From: Streptomyces canus
GTDB lineage: Bacteria > Actinomycetota > Actinomycetes > Streptomycetales > Streptomycetaceae
Reading direction: 5' to 3'
NCBI RefSeq assembly: GCF_001514145.1
Contig: NZ_KQ948667.1
Span: forward strand, 248,001-312,000
DNA: 64,000 nucleotides
Shown here: piece by piece, positions 17,641-25,595 of the stretch
Layout of the letters: the number at the start of each line of letters is the position of its first letter
How positions within the stretch are numbered: the stretch's first letter is position 1
Notes under the pieces: model-generated
The model's database searches: none
What the model saw: only the letters and a program-made list of their open reading frames with translations
What the model was told of the DNA's origin: nothing
Made by a program: the position numbers and the translations under genes

Positions 17641-17774
17641 GCTCGATGGCACTCGCCACCCCCGACCCGGTCGAGCGCATACGCGCGGGCGCACCCCTGA
17701 ACACCCCCGACCCCGCGACCTTCTGCGGCAGCGGCGCGGCCGGCTACACCGACTACCCCACCCACACCGCCTGA

Positions 17775-18080
17775 CCAGGACGCCCAGCGCCCGGGGGAGT
17801 CGCCTCCCTCGGGCGCTTCGGCGTACGCACGGCATAGCCAGGCAGCCGTGAGCATGCGCTCGCGACGCCGGCCGTGTGCCGGTGATGACGACGAGGTCCC
17901 GCCCCACGGCTCGGAATCCGGACTCGCCGCACCGGACGTGGACTTGGCTCACTCCCCATGACGACTCTGCGGCGAGGGTCTCTCCCAAGATCACCTGTCG
18001 ATTGTAATATTATGTACGTCAGGCCACGTCTTAGGATGGGATACGAGGCAAAGGCCCGGCGGAGTTGACGGAGGAACCCT
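17775..18080 (+). promoter_or_regulatory. Gene-free stretch with operator-like site before TetR gene
   Basis: 306 bp without a credible gene. ATTATGTACGTCAG at 18009-18022 sits 59 bp before the TetR start and is probably its own operator. A 43-codon open frame at 17646-17774 just upstream has no recognisable relatives. Confidence 0.5.
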
Positions 18081-18674
18081 GTGGCGCGCTACACCAAGGA
18101 GCACAAGCAGGTGACGCGGCAGCGGATCATCGAGACCGCCGGTCACCGGTTCAAGAAGGACGGTATCGACGGCTCCGGCATTTCCACGCTGATGGCGGAC
18201 GCCGGGCTCACCAACGGAGCGTTCTACGCCCACTTCGAGTCCAAGGACGACCTCGTCGCCAACGTCATCGCCGAGCAGCTGCGCACACAGGTGGAGCAGT
18301 ACGACGCGCTGCGGCCCGGCCGCGAGGGACTCGAGGACCTCATCCGCGCATACCTGTCACCCCAGCACCGGGACAACCCCGGCGACGGCTGCCCGAGCGC
18401 CGCCCTCCTCGACGAGATCGGCCGCTGCGGCGACGGGTCCAAGGACGCCTACACCGACGGCGCCAAGGCCATCCTGGAAGAGCTCGCCGCCCGCCTGGCA
18501 CCCGGGGATCCGCAGTCCGCCCGCGGTCAGGCCATCGGGCTCTACACGATGGCGGTGGGAACGTTGCAGCTGTCCCGCGCGCTTTCCGACCGGAAGTTCT
18601 CCGACGAGGTCCTCGAGCGGGGAATCGAGAACGTCCTCGCCTTGGCGCGGTGCCCGTCAATACCGGCTGGGTGA
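18081..18674 (+). CDS. TetR-family transcriptional regulator
   Basis: 197 residues. The N-terminal HTH reads RQRIIETAGHRFKKDGIDGS and LMADAGLTNGAFYAHFESK, the TetR DNA-recognition helix. The C-terminal part (YLSPQHRDNPGDGCPSAALL, DEIGRC) matches the ligand-binding domain of the LmrA/YxaF-like subgroup. The GTG at 18081 follows GGAGGAA at 7-bp spacing, a strong site. It is a close paralogue of the gene at 20754 and of the fragment at 14326, so the element contains a local expansion. Probably represses itself and nearby oxidoreductase or hydrolase genes through the ATTAYGNACGTCAK-type sites. Confidence 0.88.
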   Translation: MARYTKEHKQVTRQRIIETAGHRFKKDGIDGSGISTLMADAGLTNGAFYAHFESKDDLVANVIAEQLRTQVEQYDALRPGREGLEDLIRAYLSPQHRDNPGDGCPSAALLDEIGRCGDGSKDAYTDGAKAILEELAARLAPGDPQSARGQAIGLYTMAVGTLQLSRALSDRKFSDEVLERGIENVLALARCPSIPAG

Positions 18675-19057
18675 CCACCTGACAAAGGCCACGACGCCGG
18701 TGCCGTACACCCGCGCTTCCGCCGCCAGCGAGAGCGGGTGGCCCCGGGGCAATTGCCATCTCGGAAGCGACACCGACGCGGCGGCCCTCCGCTCGTACCG
18801 CCGATGGCGCTGCGCGCATTCGGTACGCCGTGGAGGCAGCGCAGGTCCCGGGCCTGCCGCCCGGACGGCACGTCGACCACACCGGTCTCCGCATCGCTAT
18901 CCCGCACGACAACCGCCTCGGCGCCGCATGACCGAGAAGCGAGCAGGTCAGTGACGTGGAACAGAGTGACGAGAGCCGTGACGCCCGGCGGGCGTCACGG
19001 CTCTTAAGGACTCCTTAAGTCAACATCCTCGGCCCGAGCGCCGATCACACTGCGGCC
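18675..19057. terminator. Convergent gene-free stretch with strong hairpin (18973-19003)
   Basis: The tail-to-tail gap between the TetR gene and a minus-strand hydrolase. A perfect 14-bp stem (18973-18986 with 18990-19003) with a 3-nt loop is probably a bidirectional terminator. The rest, 18675-18970, shows no supportable gene. Confidence 0.75.
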
Positions 19058-19924
19058 CTACGGCCGGCCGAAGAACTCGAGAGCCGTCGGCACGAACTGC
19101 TCGTGGTACTGGAAGATGCCGCCGTGGCCGCCGTCGGGGTAGATCACCAGCTCGGAGTTTGGCAGCCGCCTGTCCATGTCGTACGAGTTCGGCGTCGGAA
19201 CCATGCGGTCGTTGTCGCCGTTGGCGACGAGCACGGGCTGCTTGATGCGGGAGAGATCCTGCGGCTGTGCCAGCCCCCAGCGGTGGATGGCCTTGAGCTG
19301 TGACCTGTAGGCGGTGAGGGCGATGGCCTTGTCCCGGTCCTTGGTGCGCTCCTTCAGGCGGGCCAGGAACTCCTTACCGGCCCGGATCCCGTTCGGGGTG
19401 CGGGTGAAGAAGAGGAACTGCTTCGGGTCCTGGAAGGTGAGCAGCGCCCGGAGGGTGTCGTAGTCGGACAGCCGGGTCACGTTCTTGATGCCCTCGCCGC
19501 CGGCCGGACCGGTGCCCGCGAGGATCAGCCTGCGGATGAGCTGCGGATCGGACTGGGCGATCACCTGGGCGATCATGCCGCCCATCGAGAAGCTGAGGAC
19601 GTCGACCTGATCGAAGCCCAGGGCCCGGATGAAGGTGACGGCGTCCTTGGCCATCTCCTCGATGGTCTTCGGCGTCTTGCCGGTGGACGCGCCCACACCT
19701 CTGTTGTCGAACGTGATGACCCGGTGCTTGGCGGCGATGCCGTCGACGACCCGGGGGTCCCAGTTGTCGAGGACCGCGGCGAGGTGGGTGATGAAGATGA
19801 TCGGCATGCCGGTCCGGGGCCCGAGGTCGCGGTAGGCGAAGGTCACTCCGTCGGCGGTGACGGTGCGGGTCTGCGCGTTCTTGTACGACGTCACCACGTC
19901 ACCTCGTGTTTCGCGTGCGTTCAC
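19058..19924 (-). CDS. Alpha/beta-fold hydrolase
   Basis: 288 residues from the GTG at 19924, chosen because AAGGGC lies about 6 bp upstream; an upstream start at 19969 would add 15 residues. HLAAVLDNWDPRVVDG gives the oxyanion region, DNRGVGAS follows, the nucleophile is in FSMGG, the acid in NGDNDRMVP and the histidine in GGHGGIFQYHEQF. This is the pattern of the 22587 hydrolase, so the two are paralogues. Relatives include haloperoxidase-like and lactone or ester hydrolases. The substrate is unknown. The upstream region holds a TATGACCATAAT-like site near 20097. Confidence 0.82.
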   Translation of the reverse strand: MNARETRGDVVTSYKNAQTRTVTADGVTFAYRDLGPRTGMPIIFITHLAAVLDNWDPRVVDGIAAKHRVITFDNRGVGASTGKTPKTIEEMAKDAVTFIRALGFDQVDVLSFSMGGMIAQVIAQSDPQLIRRLILAGTGPAGGEGIKNVTRLSDYDTLRALLTFQDPKQFLFFTRTPNGIRAGKEFLARLKERTKDRDKAIALTAYRSQLKAIHRWGLAQPQDLSRIKQPVLVANGDNDRMVPTPNSYDMDRRLPNSELVIYPDGGHGGIFQYHEQFVPTALEFFGRP

Positions 19925-19969
19925 GGTCGTGCCCTTCGATGTGTGGGTTACCGTCAGTACGCTGGCCAC

Positions 19970-20753
19970 TTCTTCCTCGTAGGTGGGCGCAGAGCGGTTC
20001 CCGATCTCCCGGACGCGAGTGCAGTCCGGGGTCGACGGTCAGAGGAGGCCCAGAGAGTGAAAACCCCCTTCACCAGGCCCCTGAACAACCCGTCGATGAT
20101 GGAAGTATGACCATAATCCCATCGGGGGGCAAGGGGATGAGTTAAACGAGGCGCAAAGAATCGGAATAGCGGGTTCCGTCGAGGTGGGGGTGCACAGCAC
20201 CGCACACCACCAGGGCGGCAGGGGGTCACCTGCGCCGCCGGACGAAGCGCCGGTCGTGGCGGATGAGGGGTGGACGTCCGATCCCGGGACCCGGACAGCG
20301 GACGATCTGCACGTCGGCCGACGGGCCGCAGGTGTCGGGCGACGGCCAGGACGTCGACTCGGCGCGGACGCATCATCCAAGGGCTTCCAGCCGGGGATGC
20401 GGGGCGCCCGATCGCCCGAGCACCTCGGGATCCATCTCACAGGTCCGCTCGCGCGACAGTTAACTTACGTTCGCAATACAATGCATGGGGGGCCGTACGT
20501 GCAGGGGCCCCCCACGGCGGGCGGTGACCCTGCGACCGCTCACGGAGCCGCACGTGAGCCTATGACGGAAGAAGCCCATCGGAATCGGAACCGTGGGCCG
20601 AGAGGTGGCGACCCGCCCTGGCCGGACACCTGGGTTCTGGTTCAAGGTTCGGGGCGTGAGGTTCGGGGTTATTGAATTACGTTCACAATCCAATACATTG
20701 GAGGAGTCGTTGGAGGGCGTGCCGCCCTCCCGGCGCACAGAAGGGTGTGTGGG
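19970..20753 (+). promoter_or_regulatory. Long intergenic region with duplicated operators before TetR gene
   Basis: No convincing gene in about 780 bp. Two related AT-rich blocks stand out: CTTACGTTCGCAAT at 20464-20477 and ATTACGTTCACAAT at 20676-20689. Each is followed by CAATNCATNGG, so about 26 bp are duplicated 212 bp apart. The second is 65 bp before the TetR start. They look like the regulator's own operators. Confidence 0.55.
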
Positions 20754-21356
20754 GTGCGATACAGGAGAGAGCACAAGCAGGCCACCAGGCAGAGGATCAT
20801 CGAGACGGCGGGCCGCCGGTTCAAGGAGGACGGCATCGACGGCTCGGGCATCACGGCGCTCATGAAGGACGCCGGGCTCACCAACGGCGCCTTTTACACC
20901 CACTTCACGTCCAAGGACGACCTCGTGGCCACCACGATCGCCGACCAGTTGCACGCCCAGAACGCGACCATCGTCGCGCACGCGGAACCGGGCCGCGCCG
21001 GCCTCGAACAGATCGTGCGCTGGTACCTGTCCCCCTGGCACCGTGACAGCCGCGATGTCGGCTGCCCCTCCGCCGCCCTGCTCGACGAGATAGGGCGCTG
21101 CGCACACCCGACCAAGCAGGCTTACACCGAGGGTGTACTCGTGGTCGCCGACGGCATCGCCGCCCGCCTGGCGCCGCACGACCCGCTCTCGGTCCGCCCC
21201 ATGGCACTCAGCTCGTACGCCATGATGGCCGGCACACTCCAGCTCTCCCGAGCCCTCGCCGACCCCCAACTCGCCGACCAAGTCCTCGATCAGGGCATCC
21301 ACAACGCCCTCGCGCTCCTGGGCGTCGAGCACGACTGCGCCACAACCCCGAACTGA
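20754..21356 (+). CDS. TetR-family transcriptional regulator
   Basis: 200 residues from the GTG at 20754 (VRYRREHKQATRQRI), preceded by AGAAGG at about 9 bp; a GTG at 20745 is the alternative. The HTH is ITALMKDAGLTNGAFYTHF. The ligand-binding half carries YLSPWHRDSRDVGCPSAALL and DEIGRCAH, like the paralogue at 18081, with clear similarity along the full length. Duplicated operator blocks upstream suggest autoregulation. No obvious structural gene follows, so target genes must be elsewhere in the element or decayed. Confidence 0.87.
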   Translation: MRYRREHKQATRQRIIETAGRRFKEDGIDGSGITALMKDAGLTNGAFYTHFTSKDDLVATTIADQLHAQNATIVAHAEPGRAGLEQIVRWYLSPWHRDSRDVGCPSAALLDEIGRCAHPTKQAYTEGVLVVADGIAARLAPHDPLSVRPMALSSYAMMAGTLQLSRALADPQLADQVLDQGIHNALALLGVEHDCATTPN

Positions 21357-21846
21357 CCGTCCCAGATCGCACCCGACGCCGAAGCCCGCCCGTCGCACCT
21401 GAGCAGCGCACCGCTTGACCCCACCGCGCCAGGTCCCTGCGCCAAAGCCAACCGCCCGCGACCTCACAGGCGGCCGCTCGGCCGACGCCGGGGCTCGCCG
21501 GTCCGCCACGCGTCCGCCATGAGCGAGGCACCCCGAGGGGAGCGAGCCTAATGACGTCTACCGACCGACCACTTAACAGCATGGTCATAATGCAATCGCT
21601 GGCGCCCGCACCTCGGGAAGCCCAAAATGATGAGCATCCTCGCCCCTACGGACGAGATAGGGAGACGACGACGGGGCTGCACCTGGCGGCCCGTAAAGGC
21701 CCTCGCGAGGGCCCGAACGGCGCCGCCTGCCGCAGCGAAAAGTGCCCTGAAACCCACTACAGGACCCGGACATGACCACACCGCGAAATCCCCTCTGCGT
21801 CAGTGTCCGACCCTCGGGTGGTCGGCCCTGCGTAGGTCGGCTGTGG
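21357..21846. other. Gene-free convergent stretch
   Basis: 490 bp between the 3' ends of two TetR genes. A short AT-rich patch near 21580-21595 (ATGGTCATAATG) resembles the site near 20097. No gene or clear hairpin is seen. Confidence 0.45.
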
Positions 21847-22455
21847 TCAGGCTTCTGCTTTCGGAGCCGCCGGTTGGTCGCTGTTGTCGTGCGCCAGTGA
21901 GGCGAGAAGTTCCTTGCGGCAGACGTCGAGGATTTCGTCCGCCAGCGGAGAACCGTCCGGGCAGGCCCGCGACAGCATGACCGCGCCGACCGAATGGGCG
22001 AGCATGTCGATCACCCTGGTGCGGGCCTCGCGTGGGTCCGCTTCCCCCGGTGTGTCGCTCTGGGCCTGAAGGGCTGTCAGCAGGTTCTCGATCCCGGCTG
22101 CGAACTCCGTTTTGAGGTCCGCCGGCTGACGTGCGGCATCGCCGCTGAGGGCCGCGATGGTGCAGCCGTCGCCGCGCCCGTCGCGATGCTCCCGGGAGAC
22201 GTAGCTCTCGACGAACTCGGCAGGGCCCAGACCCTCTGTCCGTGCCGCGATCTGCGAGAGCCCGCTCGCGGACGCTTCGGCCATCAGGTCGGCCTTGGAG
22301 CGGAAGTGCTTGTAGAACCCGCCGTGGGTGAACCCGGCGGCTGCCATCAGTTCCGCCACGCCGACACCGTCGTAGCCGCGCTCACGGAACAGCCTGGCCG
22401 CTGTCGCGACGATGTGCGCACGGTTCTGCTCCGCCTGCGCCTTGGTCACTCGCAT
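21847..22455 (-). CDS. TetR-family transcriptional regulator
   Basis: 202 residues from the ATG at 22455, chosen because GGAAGGGG lies 9 bp upstream; the frame is open to 22518. The HTH region reads RAHIVATAARLFRERGYDGV and AELMAAAGFTHGGFYKHFRSK. The C-terminal domain keeps YVSREHRDGRGDGCTIAAL, the ligand domain of the AcrR-like group that often guards alpha/beta-hydrolases or oxidoreductases. It is divergent from the hydrolase at 22587, and an 18-bp perfect palindrome lies between. A partial, broken copy of the gene and its control region sits at 12226-12378. Confidence 0.88.
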   Translation of the reverse strand: MRVTKAQAEQNRAHIVATAARLFRERGYDGVGVAELMAAAGFTHGGFYKHFRSKADLMAEASASGLSQIAARTEGLGPAEFVESYVSREHRDGRGDGCTIAALSGDAARQPADLKTEFAAGIENLLTALQAQSDTPGEADPREARTRVIDMLAHSVGAVMLSRACPDGSPLADEILDVCRKELLASLAHDNSDQPAAPKAEA

Positions 22456-22502
22456 GGCCGGCATCCCCTTCCACGGTCGACACTCGATGGTCAAGCATAC
22501 AT

Positions 22503-22552
22503 AGATGTCGATCGACATCTAAGGGCTTGACTTTTTAAATTACGAACGTCAT
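22503..22552. promoter_or_regulatory. Divergent operator region (TetR / hydrolase)
   Basis: Perfect 18-bp palindrome AGATGTCGATCGACATCT at 22503-22520, then TTGACT (22527-22532, a possible -35 for the hydrolase) and ATTACGAACGTCAT at 22539-22552 in the spacer. The first palindrome occurs only here and, mutated, in the duplicate at 12364, so it is probably specific to this TetR. Confidence 0.65.
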
Positions 22553-22586
22553 CGTATTGCTCCTCCCCACCAGAAAGGCTCAGGCC

Positions 22587-23426
22587 ATGAGCGATACGCA
22601 TGCGACCGCACCGACCCAGTACGTCGAGGTTGACGGCGACCGATTCGCCTACCGGCGTTGGGGCAAGCCCTCCGGGGTCCCGATCTTCCTCGTCCAGCAC
22701 CTCCGCGGGGGGATGGACCACTGGGACCCGCTGCTCACCGACGGCCTGGCCGAAGGCCGCGAGGTCATCCTGTTCAATGGGCGCGGCATCGCCTCCTCAT
22801 CCGGCACGCCGCGCAACCGGATGGAGGACATGGCCGACGACATCGCCGCGGTCATCCGGGCGCTGGGTCTGGAGCAGGTCGACCTGCTCGGCTTCTCGAT
22901 CGGCGGCTGGCAGGTAGAGGAAGTCGCGCTGCGTCACCCCGAACTGGTGCGCAAGCTCCTCCTGGTCGGTACCGGCCTGCGGGGCGGGGACCCGACGATG
23001 GACCCCAAGGTGCCCGAGGTGGCGACGAATCCGGTCCCCACGGTGGAGGACTTCCTCTTCCTGTTCTTCGGCCGCTCGGAAGCCGCGGTCGAAGCGGGCC
23101 GGGCCTTCTGGGAGCGACGCCACCAGCGGGCCGACCAGGATCCGCCGAGCTCGCTCGAAGTCGCACAGGCGCAGCTCGAAGCGGCTACCGCCTACGGGGA
23201 ACCGCTGCCGGGCGAGAATCCCTATGCCTACCTGAACGCGATCACCCAGCCGACGCTGGTCCTCAACGGCACGAACGACGTGATGATCGCCTCGATCAAC
23301 TCCTGGCACCTCGCCCAGAACATCCCCAACGCCCAACTGCTGATCTACCCCGACGCCGGGCACGGAGCCCACTTCCAGTACCCCGAGCGGTTCCTGAAGC
23401 ACGCCCTTCAGTTCCTCGACGAGTAA
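22587..23426 (+). CDS. Alpha/beta-fold hydrolase
   Basis: 279 residues from the ATG at 22587 (AAAGG about 11 bp upstream). LVQHLRGGMDHWDPLL gives the oxyanion loop, NGRGIASS follows, the nucleophile is S104 in GFSIGG, the acid is in NGTNDVMIA and the His in DAGHGAHFQYPERF. A cap domain rich in charged residues spans about 130-210. It is a paralogue of 19058-19924. A 113-bp copy of its 5' end survives at 12445. Divergent from, and probably repressed by, the TetR at 21847. Substrate unknown; relatives open lactones or cleave esters and epoxides. Confidence 0.85.
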   Translation: MSDTHATAPTQYVEVDGDRFAYRRWGKPSGVPIFLVQHLRGGMDHWDPLLTDGLAEGREVILFNGRGIASSSGTPRNRMEDMADDIAAVIRALGLEQVDLLGFSIGGWQVEEVALRHPELVRKLLLVGTGLRGGDPTMDPKVPEVATNPVPTVEDFLFLFFGRSEAAVEAGRAFWERRHQRADQDPPSSLEVAQAQLEAATAYGEPLPGENPYAYLNAITQPTLVLNGTNDVMIASINSWHLAQNIPNAQLLIYPDAGHGAHFQYPERFLKHALQFLDE

Positions 23427-23713
23427 GCAGCCGCGCTCGAAAGGCGAACGGCACGTCCTCGGCCGACAGTTTCGCGGCCATCGCCCTTCGGCGGCGCGGA
23501 AGTCACTACGCAAGGCCAGGACGGGCTGGCCGACGCCCGGGGCATCGGGCGTGTGGCACACAGGGCGCGGTCGGGGTTGAAGACGCAGGTGACGAAGGTC
23601 CCCAGGTACACGTGCGGGTCGTGGCGGGCCACGATGCGGCGCGGGCGGGCTTCGTCAAGGGGCAGGGGCGGCTCCAGTGGCTTGGGAATGGGTCATTCGT
23701 CGTCGAGACGACT

Positions 23714-23735
23714 GGTTCCCACCATGGTGGGAACC
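23714..23735. repeat. 22-bp perfect palindrome
   Basis: Each half reads GGTTCCCACCA into its complement, with no spacer. It lies 55 bp from the arm-type repeats at the element's right end. It could be a dimer binding site; a hairpin without a loop is less likely. Confidence 0.8.
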
Positions 23736-23789
23736 TCGTGCTGTGGCGACTGCAGTTCCTCGGGAAGCTGCTGGTCATCCAACGGGCGG

Positions 23790-23810
23790 TGCGTGAGCGG
23801 TGCGTGAGCG
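23790..23810 (+). repeat. Paired repeats TGCGTGAGCG, probable integrase arm sites (right end, element 1)
   Basis: Copies at 23790-23799 and 23801-23810, 11-bp period, 117 bp before the second att core. Same sequence, orientation and period as at 7804-7824. Confidence 0.65.
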
Positions 23811-23927
23811 GATGGTGCGGCACAAGGTGGATTCAACGGCAGGCACCGACGAGCTCACAAGTCGCTGATCAGGGGAAACGGGATCCAACGTGATGATGCG
23901 GCACCAGCCGCCACGACCCCGCGAGCC

Positions 23928-23970
23928 CTCGTAATGCGTAGGTCTCGGGTTCGAATCCCGAAGGCGGCTC
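23928..23970 (+). repeat. att core copy 2 (junction of elements 1 and 2)
   Basis: Exact 43-bp copy of the tRNA-Thr 3' end. It serves as right end of element 1 and left end of element 2. With copy 3 it shares a further CTCTGT-GAAGCC downstream. Confidence 0.95.
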
Positions 23971-23975
23971 TGTCG

Positions 23976-24009
23976 AAGCCCAGCCCAGACAGTGTCTGAG
24001 CTGGGCTTT
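23976..24009. terminator. Terminator next to att copy 2
   Basis: Stem AAGCCCAGC / GCTGGGCTT (23976-23984 with 24000-24008) with further pairing inside and TTT after it. It lies between att copy 2 and the stop of the integrase remnant, and could end transcription of both. Confidence 0.75.
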
Positions 24010-24014
24010 CTCGT

Positions 24015-24490
24015 TCAGCGGATGCGGCGACGGCGGCGGGAGCGTGCTGCGCGGGTGTCGGGGGTCTCAGTTTCGGTCTCAGTGGGGCCCGGGACGCTGC
24101 TTGTGGGCGGGGGCGCGAAGAACTCGCCCATGCGCCGCATCGCGTCCTTCGACAGGTGCGATCTGCCCTTCACGTAGCGGCGGGTCTGGCTGATCTGGGT
24201 GTGCCGCAGGATCTCCATGATCGTGGTCATGTCGACGCCCAACTCGTTCAGGATCGTTCCCGCCGTGTGGCGACTCCCGTCGTAGAGGCGTCGGTCGTCG
24301 ATCCCGGCTTCGGTGAGTAGCTCCTTGAACTCCTCGTAGTCCTGGCGGGGGTCGAGTGGACGCCCGTCCGGTCGCGAGAAAACGACGTGGTGTTCCTGCC
24401 ACAGGTCGCTGGCCGCGGCTCGCGTCGCTGCCTGTCGAGCCTTGTGGTCCGTGGTCCGCCAGGAAGGGGATGAAGACAGGACTCCTCGCG
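24015..24490 (-). pseudogene. Tyrosine integrase of element 2, C-terminal fragment only
   Basis: Reads RTTDHKARQAATRAAASDLW, QEHHVVFSRPDGRPLDPRQD, then LYDGSRHTAGTILNELGVD and a late TRRYVKGRS with a possible nucleophile Tyr, then an Arg-rich tail. In relatives the box is HDGRHTA; here it is altered to YDGSRHTA, so even the remaining active site is damaged. Everything before about base 24480, including the first catalytic Arg, is gone: the upstream sequence is the HD gene in another frame. Not functional. Confidence 0.8.
24063..24083 (+). repeat. Paired repeats GGTCTCAGT, probable integrase arm sites (left end, element 2)
   Basis: Copies at 24063-24071 and 24075-24083 (12-bp period), 92 bp inside att core 2 and within the integrase 3' end. 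The variant GGTCTCAAT pair at 27558-27578 has the same period. Confidence 0.65.
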
Positions 24491-24808
24491 CATGCCGCGG
24501 GCTTCCGCCTCCAACCATGCGCAGGAGTGATGAGCGACCAGGTTGATAACCCGTTCGTCGGCGGCGGCGACGTCCCGGAGGTATCGGGCTCCGTCCAGCG
24601 GGTGAAAGCCCGTCTTGGCCAGGTCCGGCGCGTAGCCGAGGTCGTGCAGTACCGCTGCGGCCTCCAATAGATCCGCGTCCTGGTCAAGAATGAGCGCAAT
24701 CGTACGCGCCCTCTCAGCTACTCCGAGGCAGTGCTTCCAACGCCGCGGAAGCGGATCGGCGAGCAGGGACTCAGCCAGGGGATAGGCCCACTCGGTCAAC
24801 GTCGGCAA
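24485..24808 (-). pseudogene. HD-domain protein, C-terminally truncated
   Basis: Begins at a TTG (24808) with LPTLTEWAYPLAESLLADPL, after GAGGAGC about 9 bp upstream. The metal-binding HD domain is present: H in HCLGVAERA, HDLGY, then FHPLDGARYLRD and VAHHSCAWLEAEARG. The family continues past REES with about 50 more residues; here the frame crosses at that point into integrase sequence, so the end is lost. In streptomycete integrative elements such HD proteins commonly sit next to a GntR regulator, as here. The phosphohydrolase motifs are intact, so a shortened protein fused to nonsense might still be made. Confidence 0.72.
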
Positions 24809-24824
24809 GCTACGAACGCTCCTC

Positions 24825-25296
24825 TCACGTCGGCACGGCGCGGACCGTCCGCACCCTGCCCTGTCCGCCACCCGCCAGCACGCCGGCGGTCTCCAACTTC
24901 TCCAGCGCCTTGGTCACTGTGGGGCGCGAGACCCCGAACCGGTCGGCCAGCGCGGACGCGCTCGGGAAGGCTTCCCCCCACCTTGAGCCCCTCAGCCGTG
25001 ATGATTTCGGCGATGCGCTGATCGAGGGGACGCCGGTCGATTCGAGTACCGGAGCGCACGACGCGCCACCGTTCGCCCGGTGCCGGTTCGGCCACACCTT
25101 CCTGTCGCAGCATGCCGAACGCGCGGAGGGCGACCCCGCGTGAGACCTTGTAGTCGCTCATGACCTCAGCCAGGGACGGCAGCTCCGTCATGGTCGGGTC
25201 GTCCTCGATCTGCTTCCTCACTGAGTCGGCAATCTTCAGGAAGGTCCCCCGAGGGTTGGCCTGCTGCGACACTCGCTCTCCCTCTCGTTCGCCCAT
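24825..25296 (-). pseudogene. GntR-family regulator with two winged helices, frameshifted
   Basis: The ATG at 25296 follows GGGAGGGGG at 5 bp spacing. The first half reads FLKIADSVRKQIEDDPTMTE and VSRGVALRAFGMLRQEGVAE, a winged helix. The second reads SASALADRFGVSRPTVTKAL, a second GntR helix, but in another frame. The frame change falls at a run of six G (24974-24979 as C on the plus strand). Joining the frames gives about 157 residues, a normal length for element-borne GntR regulators that control transfer genes. A 1-bp slip or a sequencing error at the homopolymer would explain it. Confidence 0.72.
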
Positions 25297-25595
25297 TACC
25301 CCCTCCCACGACTCCCGACCGCTGCCGAGGGGCCCGGGCGGGGACACCGCCGCCGTCCATTGGCGTCCGAAACCTCAAGTACGAGTCCTGGCGGATGTGG
25401 TGCCACGCATCTACGCGAGCTGAGCCGACGGCGAGCCACGCATGAAGCATCGCGTTCTCGGATGGTGCGTGCCAGCTTGCCGAGGACAGACTGCGCGCGT
25501 TCCGCAAGTGATCGCATCCGGTGAAATCACGGATACCAAGGGCGCGCTTGGGGCATCATGAGGGCCCACTGGAGCGTTCCGAGGGGTGCAGGCTC

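Larger units (their letters stand above)
23427..23927. other. Right-end region of element 1 without genes
   Basis: 501 bp between the hydrolase and the second att core. No convincing gene. It contains a 22-bp perfect palindrome (23714-23735) and the paired arm-type repeats (23790-23810). Confidence 0.6.
7670..23970. mobile_element. Integrated element 1 (decayed, tRNA-Thr site, about 16.3 kb)
   Basis: Bounded by identical 43-bp copies of the tRNA-Thr 3' end. Just inside the left copy is a minus-strand tyrosine integrase, the usual layout of actinobacterial integrative elements. The integrase has lost its N-terminal domain and no excisionase, replication or transfer gene is seen, so the element looks immobile. 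The cargo is a mosaic of oxidoreductases, hydrolases and TetR/AraC regulators with several pseudogenes and two IS fragments. It lies nearer the tRNA than element 2, so it probably inserted later. Confidence 0.85.

Noticed and set aside
17646..17774. 43-codon plus-strand frame with ATG start
   Set aside because: Composition is gene-like, but there is no ribosome site and no recognisable family, and it follows a transposase remnant; not listed as a gene.
18542..18907. 121-codon minus-strand frame between TetR and hydrolase
   Set aside because: It overlaps the TetR 3' end, and its translation shows no domain; treated as a shadow in a non-coding gap.
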